In this document: positions 16,505-28,429 of the stretch, one piece after another
Numbering within the stretch: the stretch's first letter is position 1
Layout: each line of letters starts with the position of its first letter
Origin: Geopseudomonas sagittaria
Lineage (GTDB): Bacteria; Pseudomonadota; Gammaproteobacteria; Pseudomonadales; Pseudomonadaceae
Direction of reading: 5' to 3'
Length of the DNA: 64,000 nucleotides
Assembly (NCBI RefSeq): GCF_900115715.1
Contig: NZ_FOXM01000013.1
Coordinates: forward strand, 62,001-126,000
Program-made: the position numbers and the translations under genes
The notes under the pieces: model-generated
The model's input: the letters and a program-made list of their open reading frames with translations, nothing else
The model's database searches: none
What the model was told of the DNA's origin: nothing

Positions 16505-17383
16505 TCAGCGGCGCACGCCGCTGATGCGTACCCAGCCGTCCTTGACCGCGGTCGGGTCGAGGTCGAAGGCGGCGGCGTAGGCGTCGCGCACTTCCTCGGC
16601 CTGCTCGGCGAGGATGCCGGACAGCGCCAGGCGGCCACCCGGCTTGACCAGCGCGGTGATGGTCGGCGCCAGCTGCACCAGCGGGCCGGCGAGGATGTTG
16701 GCGACCACCACGTCGACCGGCTGCTGCGGCAGCTGCTCGGGCAGGTAGACCGGGAAGGCCTCGGCCGGCAGGCCGTTGCGCCCGGCGTTGTCGCGCGAGG
16801 CCTCCAGCGCCTGCGGGTCGATGTCGGTGCCGAGCGCCGACTCGGCGCCGAGCAGCAGGGCGGCGATGCCGAGGATGCCCGAGCCGCAGCCGAAGTCGAG
16901 CACCCGGCAGCCGCCCAGCTGCTGGCCGTCCAGCCACTCCAGACACAGCGCGGTGGTCGGGTGGGTGCCGGTGCCGAAGGCCAGGCCCGGATCGAGCAGC
17001 AGGTTGACCGCGTCGGGCTCCGGCGCCTCGTGCCAGCTCGGCACGATCCACAGGCGGCGGCCGAAGCGCATCGGCTGGAAGTTGTCCATCCAGCTGCGCT
17101 CCCAGTCCTGGTCCTCGATGCGCTCGACCTGGTACTCGGGCAGCTCGCCGCCGCGCTGCAGCTTGAGGTGGGCGAGCACCGCGTCGGTGTCGGTGCCGTC
17201 CTCGAACAGGGCGAGCAGGTGGGTGTGGGTCCACAGCGGGGTGGTGCCCAGGTCCGGCTCGAAGATCGGCTGGTCCTCGGCGTCCATGAAGGTCACCGAG
17301 ACCGCGCCCAGCTCCAGCAGCTGGTCTTCCAGCACGGCGGCCTGGTGGGGAGTGATGGCGAGTCGGACTTGCAGCCAGGGCAT
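16505..17383 (-). CDS. prmA: Ribosomal protein L11 methyltransferase
   Basis: PrmA trimethylates lysines and the N-terminus of ribosomal protein L11 using S-adenosylmethionine. The 292-residue protein has the N-terminal substrate domain ([20 protein letters not shown]) and a class I methyltransferase core: motif [21 protein letters not shown], then [20 protein letters not shown] and the family-specific [15 protein letters not shown]. It lies downstream of accC on the same strand after a UUCG-type terminator, so it is probably transcribed separately. Confidence 0.96.
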   Translation of the reverse strand: MPWLQVRLAITPHQAAVLEDQLLELGAVSVTFMDAEDQPIFEPDLGTTPLWTHTHLLALFEDGTDTDAVLAHLKLQRGGELPEYQVERIEDQDWERSWMDNFQPMRFGRRLWIVPSWHEAPEPDAVNLLLDPGLAFGTGTHPTTALCLEWLDGQQLGGCRVLDFGCGSGILGIAALLLGAESALGTDIDPQALEASRDNAGRNGLPAEAFPVYLPEQLPQQPVDVVVANILAGPLVQLAPTITALVKPGGRLALSGILAEQAEEVRDAYAAAFDLDPTAVKDGWVRISGVRR

Positions 17384-17448
17384 GGCGGAGGCCTCTTGAA
17401 GATGGGCGGGCGAAGGCGGGCAAGCTTACTGGAGGGGCGGCGGAAACG

Positions 17449-17476
17449 ACAGAGGCCGCCCGAAGGCGGCCTCTGT
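17449..17476 (-). terminator. Terminator hairpin after accC (UUCG loop)
   Basis: Perfect 12-base arms, ACAGAGGCCGCC and its complement, close a loop that reads TTCG on the minus strand, an extra-stable tetraloop. It lies 18 bases beyond the accC stop. A short T-run (GTCGTTTCC) follows on the minus strand, so it most likely ends the aroQ-accB-accC transcript. Confidence 0.8.
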
Positions 17477-17494
17477 GCAAGCAGCGAGTCAGAC

Positions 17495-18844
<1,350 letters not shown>

Positions 18845-18862
18845 CGCAGGAATCTCCGCGTG

Positions 18863-19321
18863 TTAGACGATGGTGAACAGCGGCTGGTCGAATTCGACCG
18901 GATGACCGTTTTCCACCAGGATCGAGCCGATGGTGCCGCTGGCTTCGGCCTCGATGTGGTTCATCATCTTCATCGCTTCGACGATGCACAGGATGTCGCC
19001 CTTCTTCACGGTCTGGCCGACTTCGACGAACGAAGCGGAGGTCGGCGAGGAGGCGCGGTAGAAGGTGCCGACCATCGGCGAGCGCACCACGTGGCCGCTC
19101 AGCGCCGGAGCAGTCGGGGCGGCGGCAGCGGCCGGAGCGGCAGCCGGGGCAGCGACCGGAGCCGGTGCCGGAGCCGGGGCGTACATCGGCTGGGCGGCGT
19201 ACTGCGGCTGCTTGCTGTGGCGGCTGATACGTACCGACTCTTCGCCTTCACAGATTTCCAGCTCGTCGATACCGGACTCTTCCAGCAGTTCGATCAGTTT
19301 CTTGACTTTACGAATGTCCAT
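18863..19321 (-). CDS. accB: Biotin carboxyl carrier protein of acetyl-CoA carboxylase
   Basis: BCCP carries carboxybiotin between AccC and the AccAD transferase. The 152-residue protein has an N-terminal helical region ([20 protein letters not shown]), a flexible Ala/Pro-rich linker (about 48-75, long runs of [12 protein letters not shown]) and a biotinyl domain (78-152). The biotin site is Lys118 in EAMKMMN, and the BCCP thumb region ([18 protein letters not shown]) is present. It is the middle gene of aroQ-accB-accC with spacings under 20 bases. Confidence 0.99.
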   Translation of the reverse strand: MDIRKVKKLIELLEESGIDELEICEGEESVRISRHSKQPQYAAQPMYAPAPAPAPVAAPAAAPAAAAAPTAPALSGHVVRSPMVGTFYRASSPTSASFVEVGQTVKKGDILCIVEAMKMMNHIEAEASGTIGSILVENGHPVEFDQPLFTIV

Positions 19322-19340
19322 CAGGGCGCTCCAAAAGAGG

Positions 19341-19784
19341 TCAGGGGCGTTGCAGTTGTTCGATTGCGGCTTCCAGTGCCAGGCGGTAACCGCTGGCGCC
19401 GAGCCCGCAGATCACGCCTACCGCTACGTCGGAGAAGTAGGAGTGATGGCGAAAGGGTTCGCGCTTGTGCACGTTCGACAGGTGAACTTCGATGAATGGG
19501 ATGCTCACCGCCAGCAACGCGTCACGCAATGCGACGCTGGTATGGGTAAAAGCGGCCGGATTGATGATGATGAAGTCGACACCTTCGCCGCGGGCGGCGT
19601 GGATGCGCTCGATCAGTTCGTACTCGGCATTGCTCTGCAGGTGCTGCAGGTGATGGCCGGCGGCACGGGCACGGGCCTCCAGGTCGCTGTTGATGTCGGC
19701 GAGCGTGGTGGCGCCGTAGACGCCCGGCTCGCGGGTGCCCAGCAGGTTCAGGTTGGGGCCGTGCAGAACCAGGAAGGTGGCCAT
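19341..19784 (-). CDS. aroQ: 3-dehydroquinate dehydratase, type II
   Basis: AroQ converts 3-dehydroquinate to 3-dehydroshikimate in the shikimate pathway. The 147-residue length fits the dodecameric type II family. The catalytic tyrosine lies in [10 protein letters not shown] (Tyr23), the substrate loop in [16 protein letters not shown], and the catalytic histidine in [17 protein letters not shown]. It heads the aroQ-accB-accC operon; a good promoter lies 42 bases upstream. Linking aromatic and fatty-acid synthesis in one transcript is the usual pseudomonad arrangement. Confidence 0.98.
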   Translation of the reverse strand: MATFLVLHGPNLNLLGTREPGVYGATTLADINSDLEARARAAGHHLQHLQSNAEYELIERIHAARGEGVDFIIINPAAFTHTSVALRDALLAVSIPFIEVHLSNVHKREPFRHHSYFSDVAVGVICGLGASGYRLALEAAIEQLQRP

Positions 19785-19825
19785 GCGTGCGTCCTGTCAG
19801 AGGGAGGTTCGGAAAAAGCTGCCGG

Positions 19826-19855
19826 AATATGCCGGAAAAACCGACCGCCTGTCCA
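19826..19855 (-). promoter_or_regulatory. Sigma-70-type promoter of aroQ-accB-accC
   Basis: On the minus strand TGGACA (19850-19855, one change from TTGACA) is followed after 18 bases by CATATT (19826-19831). Transcription would start near 19819, about 35 bases before the aroQ ATG. The interval around it is AT-richer than its flanks. Confidence 0.6.
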
Positions 19856-19915
19856 GCAGCCGTTTTTTTGCCGTAGATGGCCGCATGATGGCTGACGATG
19901 ACCGGAGACGTCCGT

Positions 19916-21712
19916 TCAGAGGCGCTGCGCCGCCTTTTCCAGCACCGCCGCGAAGCTGGCCGCGTCGGTTTCGCCGATCATCCGCAGGTCGCTCCATTCG
20001 CTGCCGTCGGCGGCGAACAGCAGCAGCGCCGGTGGGCCGAACAGCCGGTAGCGGTCGAGCAGGGCGCGCTGATCGGCGCGGCTTTCGGTCATGTCGAAGC
20101 GCACCAGACGCCAGGCGGCCAGCTGCGGGGCCACGGCCGGCGCCTGCAGCACCTCGCGCTCGATCACCTTGCAGCTGATGCACCAGTCGGCGTACCAGTC
20201 GAGCAGCAGCGGCTGGCCAGCGCTCCTCGCGGCAGCGAAGGCAGCGTCCAGCTCGGCCGGGGTGCTGATGGTCTGCCAGCCGGCGTGGGCTACCGGGTTG
20301 CCCGGCGCTGTCACTGTGGCAATGGCCGGGTGGCCGAACGGGCGCAGCGGGTCGGACTCGCCGCGCAGCGCGCCGACCCAGGCGGCCAGCGCGTAGACCA
20401 GCAGGAGCAGGCCGAACAGCTGGGCCACGCGCTGGCGGTGGGTCTTGGGCACCATTTCCAGCGCGCCGAGGTTGAGCGCCACGCCGCCGGCCAAGAGGCC
20501 CCACAGCGCCAGGCTGAGCTGGCCGGGCAGGATGCGCTCGAGCAGCCAGATCGCCACCGCCAGCAGCAGCACGCCGAAGGTGTTGCGCACCGTCACCATC
20601 CACACCCCGGCGCGCGGCAGCAGGGCGTTGCCGCCGGTGGCGAACAGCACCAGCGGCGCGCCCATGCCGAGGCCGAGGGCGAACAGCTTGAGGCCGCCGC
20701 CGAGGGCGTCGCCGCTGGCGCTGATGTACAGCAGTGCGCCGGCCAGCGGCGCGGTGACGCAGGGCGATACCAGCAGGCTGGAGAGCACGCCGAGCAGTGC
20801 CGCGCCGAGCAGCGAGCCGCCGCGGGCGTGGCCGGCCATGCGGTCCAGCGGCTCGCGGACGAAGGCCGGCAGGCGCAGTTCGTAGACGCCGAACATGGCC
20901 AGGGCGAAGGCGCTGAAGAACAGCGCGAAGGGCACCAGCACCCAGGGCGACTGCAGGCGGGCCTGCAGGTTGAGCTCGGCACCGAACAGGCCCATCAGCG
21001 CGCCGAGCACCGCGAAGCAGGCGGCCATCGGCAGCACGTAGGCCAGCGACAGCGCCAGGCCGCGGGCGCCGCCGACCTGGCCGCGCAGCACCACGCCGGT
21101 GAGGATCGGCAGCATCGGCAGCACGCAGGGGGTGAAGGTCAGGCCGAGGCCGGCGAGGAAGAACAGCGCCACCTCGCTCCACTGCCAGGCTGTTGGGCCG
21201 CTGCCGGCGGATGCGGCAACCGCGGGGCTGGCCGAGCCGGAAGCGGCGTTGCCGTCGATGCGCAGCACGGCGGTTTCCGGCGGATAGCACAGGCCCAGGT
21301 CGGCGCAGCCCTGGTAGCTCACCCGCAACGTGAAGGCCTGGCCGGACGGGTTGGCGATCGGCACCTCCAGGTCGGTCACCCCGTAGTACACCTCGACGTC
21401 GCCGAAGTACTCGTCGTGCTTGGCCTGGCCGGCCGGCAGGATCAGTTCGCCGCCGACCAGGCCGGCCGGCTCGCTCGCCACCTGGAAGCGGTGGCGGTAC
21501 AGGTAGTAGCCCTCGGCATTGACGAAGCGCAGCTTCACCCGCTGGTCATCGGCCTCGACCAGACTGAGCTTGAAGGCCTCGGCGACCGGCAGGAAGTCGC
21601 TGCTGTTGTTCAGCGCGGCGCCACCGAGGAGCGGGGCCGGGCGGCTGTCGAACAGGCCGGCGCTGGCGGGCAGGGTGAACAGCAGCACGAGCAGGAGGAA
21701 CAGGCGATGCAT
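19916..21712 (-). CDS. dsbD: Thiol:disulfide interchange protein DsbD
   Basis: DsbD passes electrons from cytoplasmic thioredoxin to periplasmic DsbC, DsbG and cytochrome-c maturation factors. The 598-residue protein starts at the ATG at 21712 with signal MHRLFLLLVLLFTLPASA. The N-terminal immunoglobulin-like domain has the cysteine pair in YQGCADLGLCYPPE. The eight-helix core has its two redox cysteines in FTPCVLPMLPIL and VSPCVTAPLAG. The C-terminal thioredoxin domain has Cys511 and Cys514 (DWYADWCISCKVIE). All six catalytic cysteines are present. The longer frame upstream to 21823 lacks a signal-like start and is rejected. It diverges from the DUF2333 gene. Confidence 0.97.
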   Translation of the reverse strand: MHRLFLLLVLLFTLPASAGLFDSRPAPLLGGAALNNSSDFLPVAEAFKLSLVEADDQRVKLRFVNAEGYYLYRHRFQVASEPAGLVGGELILPAGQAKHDEYFGDVEVYYGVTDLEVPIANPSGQAFTLRVSYQGCADLGLCYPPETAVLRIDGNAASGSASPAVAASAGSGPTAWQWSEVALFFLAGLGLTFTPCVLPMLPILTGVVLRGQVGGARGLALSLAYVLPMAACFAVLGALMGLFGAELNLQARLQSPWVLVPFALFFSAFALAMFGVYELRLPAFVREPLDRMAGHARGGSLLGAALLGVLSSLLVSPCVTAPLAGALLYISASGDALGGGLKLFALGLGMGAPLVLFATGGNALLPRAGVWMVTVRNTFGVLLLAVAIWLLERILPGQLSLALWGLLAGGVALNLGALEMVPKTHRQRVAQLFGLLLLVYALAAWVGALRGESDPLRPFGHPAIATVTAPGNPVAHAGWQTISTPAELDAAFAAARSAGQPLLLDWYADWCISCKVIEREVLQAPAVAPQLAAWRLVRFDMTESRADQRALLDRYRLFGPPALLLFAADGSEWSDLRMIGETDAASFAAVLEKAAQRL

Positions 21713-21905
21713 TGCAGTCTCTCGTTCGGGGAGGCGGGCATGATAGCGGAAAGGGGCGCGTGACCGGACTGCGGCAGACTGGCGTGCTTTTCTGCCGACG
21801 GTCGGCGCGGCCGTGCTTTTCATGCTTTATAGTGCAAGGCAATGTGCAGCCCGCCGCGCGCGGCTGCCAGCCTGAAATTGTTTCTCGGTGAGTAAGGACA
21901 AATCC

Positions 21906-22955
21906 ATGCTGGACTGGAAGAAGAAGGTCGGCGCCATGCGCGACAGTGTCGATGACTCGGTGGAAGGCGCGAGCAGCTACTTCGGCGGCATCTGGGCCAG
22001 CCGGGCGGTCGGTGGCGTGGTCGGCGTCTACCTGCTCGGCGCGCTGGTGGTCGGCTGGTACTGGAGCATCGAGCCCGAACTGTTCCCGGTGCAGCAGCAG
22101 GCCCAGGCCACTGCGGAACAGGCCCAGGTCAAGATGGTGACCGGCTACACCACGGTGGAAACCCTGAAGAGCGTGGCCGGCACCCTGCTCGACAAGCCGG
22201 GCGGCTACCTGTCCAACGACCTCGCTCCACCGGGGCTGTGGCTGGACAACATGCCCAACTGGGAATACGGCGTGCTGGTGCAGGTGCGCGACCTGGCCCG
22301 CGCCCTGCGCAAGGACTTCGCCCGCTCGCAGTCGCAGTCCACCGAGGACGCCGACCTGGCCAAGGCCGAGCCGAAGTTCCATTTCGACAGCAACAGCTGG
22401 GCGCTGCCGGCCAGCGAGCAGGAATACCGCGACGCCATCCGTTCGCTGACCCGCTTCCAGAAGCGCCTCGGCGATCCCACCCAGACCCAGGCGCAGTTCT
22501 ATGCCCGCGCCGACAACCTGCGCAACTGGCTGACCGACGTCGAGACCCGCCTCGGCTCGCTGTCGCAGCGCCTGTCCGCCAGCGTCGGCCAGATGCGCCT
22601 GAACACCGACGTCAACGGCGCCATTCCCAGCGGCAGCGAGGAGATCGTCAAGACGCCCTGGCTGCAGATCGACAACGTGTTCTACGAGGCGCGCGGCCAG
22701 GCCTGGGCGCTGTCGCACTTCCTGCGCGCCATCGAGGTCGATTTCGCCGACGTGCTGGCGAAGAAGAACGCCACGGTCGGCGTGCGGCAGATCATCCGCG
22801 AGCTGGAGGCGGCCCAGGAACCGCTGTGGAGCCCGATGATCCTCAACGGCGACGGTTTCGGCATCCTCGCCAACCACTCGCTGGTGATGGCCAACTACAT
22901 CTCGCGCGCCAACGCCGCGATCATCGACCTGCGCCAGCTGCTCGAGCAGGGTTGA
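21906..22955 (+). CDS. DUF2333 family membrane-anchored protein
   Basis: This 349-residue protein of unknown role is conserved in pseudomonads. It starts MLDWKKKVGAMRDSVDD at the ATG at 21906, where AAGGA lies 7 bases upstream; the GTG at 21888 is less likely. A single membrane helix (about 38-55, GVVGVYLLGALVVGWYW) leaves a large presumably periplasmic, mostly helical domain rich in Gln, Arg and Glu. The conserved core includes LRNWLTDVETRLGSLSQRL and EARGQAWALSHFLRAIEVDF. A TATAGT box lies at 21828-21833 in the divergent gap with dsbD. No enzymatic motif is visible. Confidence 0.82.
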   Translation: MLDWKKKVGAMRDSVDDSVEGASSYFGGIWASRAVGGVVGVYLLGALVVGWYWSIEPELFPVQQQAQATAEQAQVKMVTGYTTVETLKSVAGTLLDKPGGYLSNDLAPPGLWLDNMPNWEYGVLVQVRDLARALRKDFARSQSQSTEDADLAKAEPKFHFDSNSWALPASEQEYRDAIRSLTRFQKRLGDPTQTQAQFYARADNLRNWLTDVETRLGSLSQRLSASVGQMRLNTDVNGAIPSGSEEIVKTPWLQIDNVFYEARGQAWALSHFLRAIEVDFADVLAKKNATVGVRQIIRELEAAQEPLWSPMILNGDGFGILANHSLVMANYISRANAAIIDLRQLLEQG

Positions 22956-23028
22956 TCTGCGTGCTGCCCTTTGTTCGAGCCGAAGGGCGGGCACTGGGCA
23001 GAGAGTTCATGCAGGCTGTCTGAGGACT

Positions 23029-23060
23029 GCCTGACTGTGCAAGTCCTTGCGCAGTCAGGC
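23029..23060. terminator. Stem-loop after the DUF2333 gene
   Basis: GCCTGACTGTGCAAG and CTTGCGCAGTCAGGC pair over 15 positions with one G-U wobble, in the 204-base gap before the effector gene. A smaller AAACCGC-TCCT-GCGGTTT hairpin follows at 23084-23101. Neither has a T-run. They probably separate housekeeping transcription from the effector pair. Confidence 0.5.
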
Positions 23061-23159
23061 CTGCTGGCGTGATCCGGTGCATGAAACCGCTCCTGCGGTT
23101 TGTCCGCCGGCGCCTGTTGCGGCATGGTTGTGGCGATACCACCGATAGGGAGATCGGTC

Positions 23160-25094
23160 ATGTCCGCCAATGGAAAACCTGCCGCCCGCCAGGGCGACCC
23201 CACCGCCTGCCCGTTGCCGGGGCACGGCAACAACCCGATCGTCGACGGGTCGCCCGATGTGCTGTTCGAGGGCCAACCGGCCGCCCGCGCCGGCGATCCC
23301 ACCGCGTGCGGCAGCATCCTGACCGGCAACCTGGTGCCCAACGTGCTGATCAACGGTCGGCCGCTGGCGACCCAGGGCAGTCTCGGCAGCCATGGCAATG
23401 TCGTGATCGGCGGCTCGGGTACGGTGATCGTCGGCAGCGGTTTCACGCCGGCATCTTTCGAGGCTCCCGTTCCGCTCTCAGGCTGGCCGTCGACGCCCGC
23501 GCCGCCGGCTGCACCACGACCGACAGGCAGGGCTGAGCCCGAGCTGGCGCATGACTGGCGGGAGGAGCCCGGCGATCCGGTGCCGGCGGAGCTGGAGGAA
23601 GAGGACGAAGAGGAGGAGCTGGAGGACACTACCCGGCAGGGCATCGTCCTGCGCATCGGGGTGTTCTTCGACGGCACCGGCAACAACCTGGCCAACGCCG
23701 CGCTCACCGAGCGCTGCCGCCGCGACGACCGCGAGCTGATGGACGAACGCTCCCTGGCGGAAACCACCGCTCATTGCACCGCCCACGGCTATCGGGACAG
23801 CAACAGCGACGGTCGCTTCGACCGTCTGCCCGACAACAGCTATGGCAATGCGCCGAGCAATGTGGCGTTGCTGTATCAGCTGTATCACGACGAAAGCGAT
23901 CAGGTGCTGCCAGGCGATGCCCAGACTGCTCACCTGGCTGTCTATCTGGAGGGCGTTGGCACCCGCAGCGGCGGCAGCGATTCGCGCTTCAGCCAGGGCA
24001 CCGGGCTGGGGGCGACCGGGGTGCTGGCGCGGGTGGCGGAGAGCCCCGCGGCGATCCAAGCACAGTTGCTTCTGCTGTTGTCCAATAACCCCGCGCTGCA
24101 GATAGACGCCATCGAGTTCGATATCTTCGGCTTCAGCCGCGGCGCCGCCTCGGCGCGGCACTTCGCCAACGAGGTGCTTAAGGGCACCGCCGGTGTGCTG
24201 GGCGGGCTGCTGGGGCCGCAGACACCCGGTTTTTCCACCAGATTTGGCTGGTCGGCGGTGCGCATCAACTTCATCGGCCTGTTCGACACCGTGGCGGCGA
24301 TCGCTGACCTGACCCGAATGGATGCCAGTCCGGCCGACGACCACAACCCCGGGGTCAACCTCTACCTGCCGCCGGGCTGCGCGCGCAAGGTGCTGCAGCT
24401 GACCGCCCGCGACGAGCGGCGCTGGAACTTTTCCCTGAACAGCGTGCGCGCTGGCCCGGAAGATGACGCCGGCCATGAGGAGATCAGCCTGCCCGGCGTC
24501 CACTCGGATCTCGGCGGCGGCTACCCGCCGCAGATGGAAGAACGCCTGCTGCTCAGCCGTACCCGGACTTCCATCGTCCCGCAGGGTCATGCGCCCGAGC
24601 GCACCGCGGCCTGGCGGGACACCGAGCGCGAGGGGCAGGCCTGGCTGCAACGTGGCCTGCCCGGCGACGGCGAGCTGCGCGTGGACTGCTGGACGACTCC
24701 GTTATTCCACGATCAGCGCGCCGCACCTGTCGACGAACAGCGGGTACATGCCGCGCTGGCCATCCGCCGCCGGGTACGCGGGGAGCTGTCGCTGATCTAC
24801 CTGCGGGTGATGCGTGATCTGGCCGAGCAGCACAGCGTGCCCTTCAAGCCCATCAATGAGCGTGCCCCTCAGTTGCGTATTCCGGTCGATCTTCAGCCGA
24901 TCGCCGCGAAGATCATGGCCTACGCCCGCGGCGCTGCCGATACGCTGACCGCCGAGGACAACGCCTTCCTGCAGGCCCGCTATATCCATCTGTCCGCACA
25001 CTGGACGCCCAGCGCTGGGCTGCTGGTACACAAGCCGGCCCCCAATGCGCGGCTGGTGTTCAACAACCGGCCGCAGAAGGGCTACCTGCAATGA
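23160..25094 (+). CDS. PAAR-Tle1 type VI secretion lipase effector (DUF2235)
   Basis: This 644-residue protein joins a secretion tip to a toxin. Residues 1-100 form a PAAR domain (repeated ARQGDPTACP and ARAGDPTACG, then NVVIGGSGTVIVGSG) that caps a VgrG spike. A Pro-rich and then strongly acidic linker follows (120-158). The rest is a Tle1/DUF2235 alpha/beta-hydrolase phospholipase: IGVFFDGTGNN oxyanion region, nucleophile elbow FGFSRGAA with Ser326, GLFDTVAAI with the acid residue, and LPGVHSDLGGGYPP with the probable catalytic histidine. The ATG at 23160 has GGGAG upstream. No VgrG, adaptor or structural T6SS gene is in the window, so it is an orphan effector. It overlaps the next gene by four bases. 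Confidence 0.88.
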   Translation: MSANGKPAARQGDPTACPLPGHGNNPIVDGSPDVLFEGQPAARAGDPTACGSILTGNLVPNVLINGRPLATQGSLGSHGNVVIGGSGTVIVGSGFTPASFEAPVPLSGWPSTPAPPAAPRPTGRAEPELAHDWREEPGDPVPAELEEEDEEEELEDTTRQGIVLRIGVFFDGTGNNLANAALTERCRRDDRELMDERSLAETTAHCTAHGYRDSNSDGRFDRLPDNSYGNAPSNVALLYQLYHDESDQVLPGDAQTAHLAVYLEGVGTRSGGSDSRFSQGTGLGATGVLARVAESPAAIQAQLLLLLSNNPALQIDAIEFDIFGFSRGAASARHFANEVLKGTAGVLGGLLGPQTPGFSTRFGWSAVRINFIGLFDTVAAIADLTRMDASPADDHNPGVNLYLPPGCARKVLQLTARDERRWNFSLNSVRAGPEDDAGHEEISLPGVHSDLGGGYPPQMEERLLLSRTRTSIVPQGHAPERTAAWRDTEREGQAWLQRGLPGDGELRVDCWTTPLFHDQRAAPVDEQRVHAALAIRRRVRGELSLIYLRVMRDLAEQHSVPFKPINERAPQLRIPVDLQPIAAKIMAYARGAADTLTAEDNAFLQARYIHLSAHWTPSAGLLVHKPAPNARLVFNNRPQKGYLQ

Positions 25095-25747
25095 AGCGCC
25101 TGCTGCTCGCCCTGCTGCTGAGCCTGAGCGCCTGCGCTACGGGCAGCCAGCCGCGCCTGCCTTACCGGGCCTGGTACGTCGGCCTGCTGGCACCCGACTA
25201 CATGGAGGTATGGGTGGAAAGCGTCGACGTGGTCGACCGCCGTGGCCTGGTGTTCGAGCGGGTACATGCCGGCGTAGTGTCGATTCTCACTCCGCCGGAC
25301 AACAGCGGCGAACCGCACGGCTGGCCACAGCGGGTCGGTGCAGGCTCTGGCAAGAGCCTGCCGGGCATCGACCTGCCGGAGATCGTCTTCGTGCACTGGC
25401 AGTCGCTGGTGGAGCCGCAGACCTACAACGTGCGCATCAATATCCCGGCGTGGGTGCGGGAGGCGATGGAAACCAAGGTATCCCCCAAATGTCCCTGGGC
25501 GAGCGACTGGGGCAAGGAGGTGCTGACCGGCTATCGCTACATGCTCACCATCGGCCTGGCACCGGGTGGTATCGCCAAGGTCTGGCTGCAGGGACCCTGT
25601 CTCGAGCCGCTGGAAGTCGGCCGTTTCGAGGGGGCGGTCAGCAAGCTGGGGCCCTATGACGGCCTCACGGAGGGGGAGCATTACCCGCTCTCCGATACTT
25701 CGAGAACTTACATCGAGACCCACGGGGTGCCCTATGGCAGCTGGTAG
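25091..25747 (+). CDS. DUF2931 lipoprotein, probable Tle1 immunity protein
   Basis: The 218-residue product starts MKRLLLALLLSLSACATGSQ, a lipoprotein signal with lipobox LSAC, so it is anchored in a membrane and faces the periplasm, where Tle lipases act. The body matches DUF2931-type proteins: RAWYVGLLAPDYMEVWVESV, an LPEIVFVHWQSLVEPQTYNV core and a C-terminal glycine-rich region. Its ATG overlaps the effector stop (ATGA), so translation is coupled, the usual arrangement of effector/immunity pairs. The immunity role is inferred from location and pairing; no direct motif proves it. The family match is moderate. Confidence 0.75.
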   Translation: MKRLLLALLLSLSACATGSQPRLPYRAWYVGLLAPDYMEVWVESVDVVDRRGLVFERVHAGVVSILTPPDNSGEPHGWPQRVGAGSGKSLPGIDLPEIVFVHWQSLVEPQTYNVRINIPAWVREAMETKVSPKCPWASDWGKEVLTGYRYMLTIGLAPGGIAKVWLQGPCLEPLEVGRFEGAVSKLGPYDGLTEGEHYPLSDTSRTYIETHGVPYGSW

Positions 25748-25780
25748 GCGCGAGCATGGGCGGCCAGATAATTGAGGTTT

Positions 25781-25804
25781 AGCTGGCATTAGCATTTGCC
25801 AGCT
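25781..25804 (+). terminator. Hairpin after the effector/immunity pair
   Basis: AGCTGGCA and TGCCAGCT form an 8-base stem around an 8-base AT-rich loop, 33 bases past the immunity gene stop, followed by a short TT. It is a modest terminator candidate before yciH. Confidence 0.5.
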
Positions 25805-25914
25805 TTGCCGTTACACTCCGACTCATACCCGGGCGTGCTGGTGCGCACGCCCCTTCTCATTGATGTCCGTACGCCGTGCGTGCCGTCAGCTGCAGCTATT
25901 CCAAGAGTCATACT

Positions 25915-26286
25915 GTGAGCAAGAAGTCTTCCTCCTTCGCCGCCCTCGGCGGCTTGGTCTATTCCACCGACGCCGGCCGGCACTGCCCGGACTGCGGCAA
26001 GCCGGTGGGCGAGTGCATCTGCGGCCAGCCGGTGCTTGCGGAGGGCGACGGCATCGCCCGGGTGCGCCGCGAGAGCAAGGGGCGCGGCGGCAAGACGGTG
26101 ACCACCGTCAGCGGCGTGCCGCTGGTCGGCGAGGAACTCAAGGAACTGGCCACGGCGCTGAAGAAGCGCTGCGGCACCGGTGGCGCGCTCAAGGACGGGG
26201 TGATCGAGATCCAGGGCGAGCACGTCGAGCTGCTGCTCGCCGAACTGACCCGGCGCGGCTTCAAGGCGAAGAAGTCAGGCGGTTGA
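25915..26286 (+). CDS. yciH: SUI1-family translation initiation factor-like protein YciH
   Basis: The 123-residue protein begins MSKKSSSFAALGGLVYSTDAG from the GTG at 25915. A small CPDC-CxC cysteine cluster (residues about 24-37, CPDCGKPVGECICG) precedes a SUI1/eIF1 fold (VRRESKGRGGKTVTTVSGVP to RRGFKAKKSGG). Bacterial YciH proteins act on initiation-factor fidelity and selective translation under stress, but their mechanism is little known. It lies 115 bases before speA in the same direction, as in P. aeruginosa. The ORF extends upstream, but that leader shows no conserved sequence. Confidence 0.9.
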   Translation: MSKKSSSFAALGGLVYSTDAGRHCPDCGKPVGECICGQPVLAEGDGIARVRRESKGRGGKTVTTVSGVPLVGEELKELATALKKRCGTGGALKDGVIEIQGEHVELLLAELTRRGFKAKKSGG

Positions 26287-26292
26287 GTGCCG

Positions 26293-26318
26293 CCCCGCGC
26301 CCGTGAATGGGCGCGGGG
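26293..26318. terminator. Stem-loop between yciH and speA
   Basis: CCCCGCGCCC and GGGCGCGGGG form a perfect 10-base stem with loop GTGAAT, starting 6 bases after the yciH stop. There is no T-run. It may separate the two transcripts or regulate the speA leader. Confidence 0.55.
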
Positions 26319-26401
26319 AGAGGTCTTCCTGGCCCTGAGGCAGCGTGGCTGCTACCCCCAGGTGGCGGCATCGAACTCGCACGATCAAGGAGAGCAGGGA
26401 C

Positions 26402-28306
<1,905 letters not shown>

Positions 28307-28334
28307 ATCGCTGCCTGTAGGGTAGGTGTAGGGT

Positions 28335-28415
28335 GGACAACCGCGCAGCGTTGTCCGCCCTGGTCGGGGCCGGTGTCCGGGGCGTGGTAGAAGATCGCTG
28401 CGCGAGTCTTCTACC
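28335..28415. repeat. REP-like double hairpin between speA and the HDAC gene
   Basis: GGACAAC/GTTGTCC (28335-28356) and GGTAGAAGA/TCTTCTACC (28386-28415) are two hairpins flanked by GTAGGGTAG and CTACCCTAC, which can pair with each other. The arrangement, GTAGGGTGGACAACCGCGCAGCG included, looks like a known kind of Pseudomonas intergenic repeat. It sits between convergent genes and could act as a bidirectional terminator. Confidence 0.6.
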
Positions 28416-28429
28416 CTACGACCGAGCCC

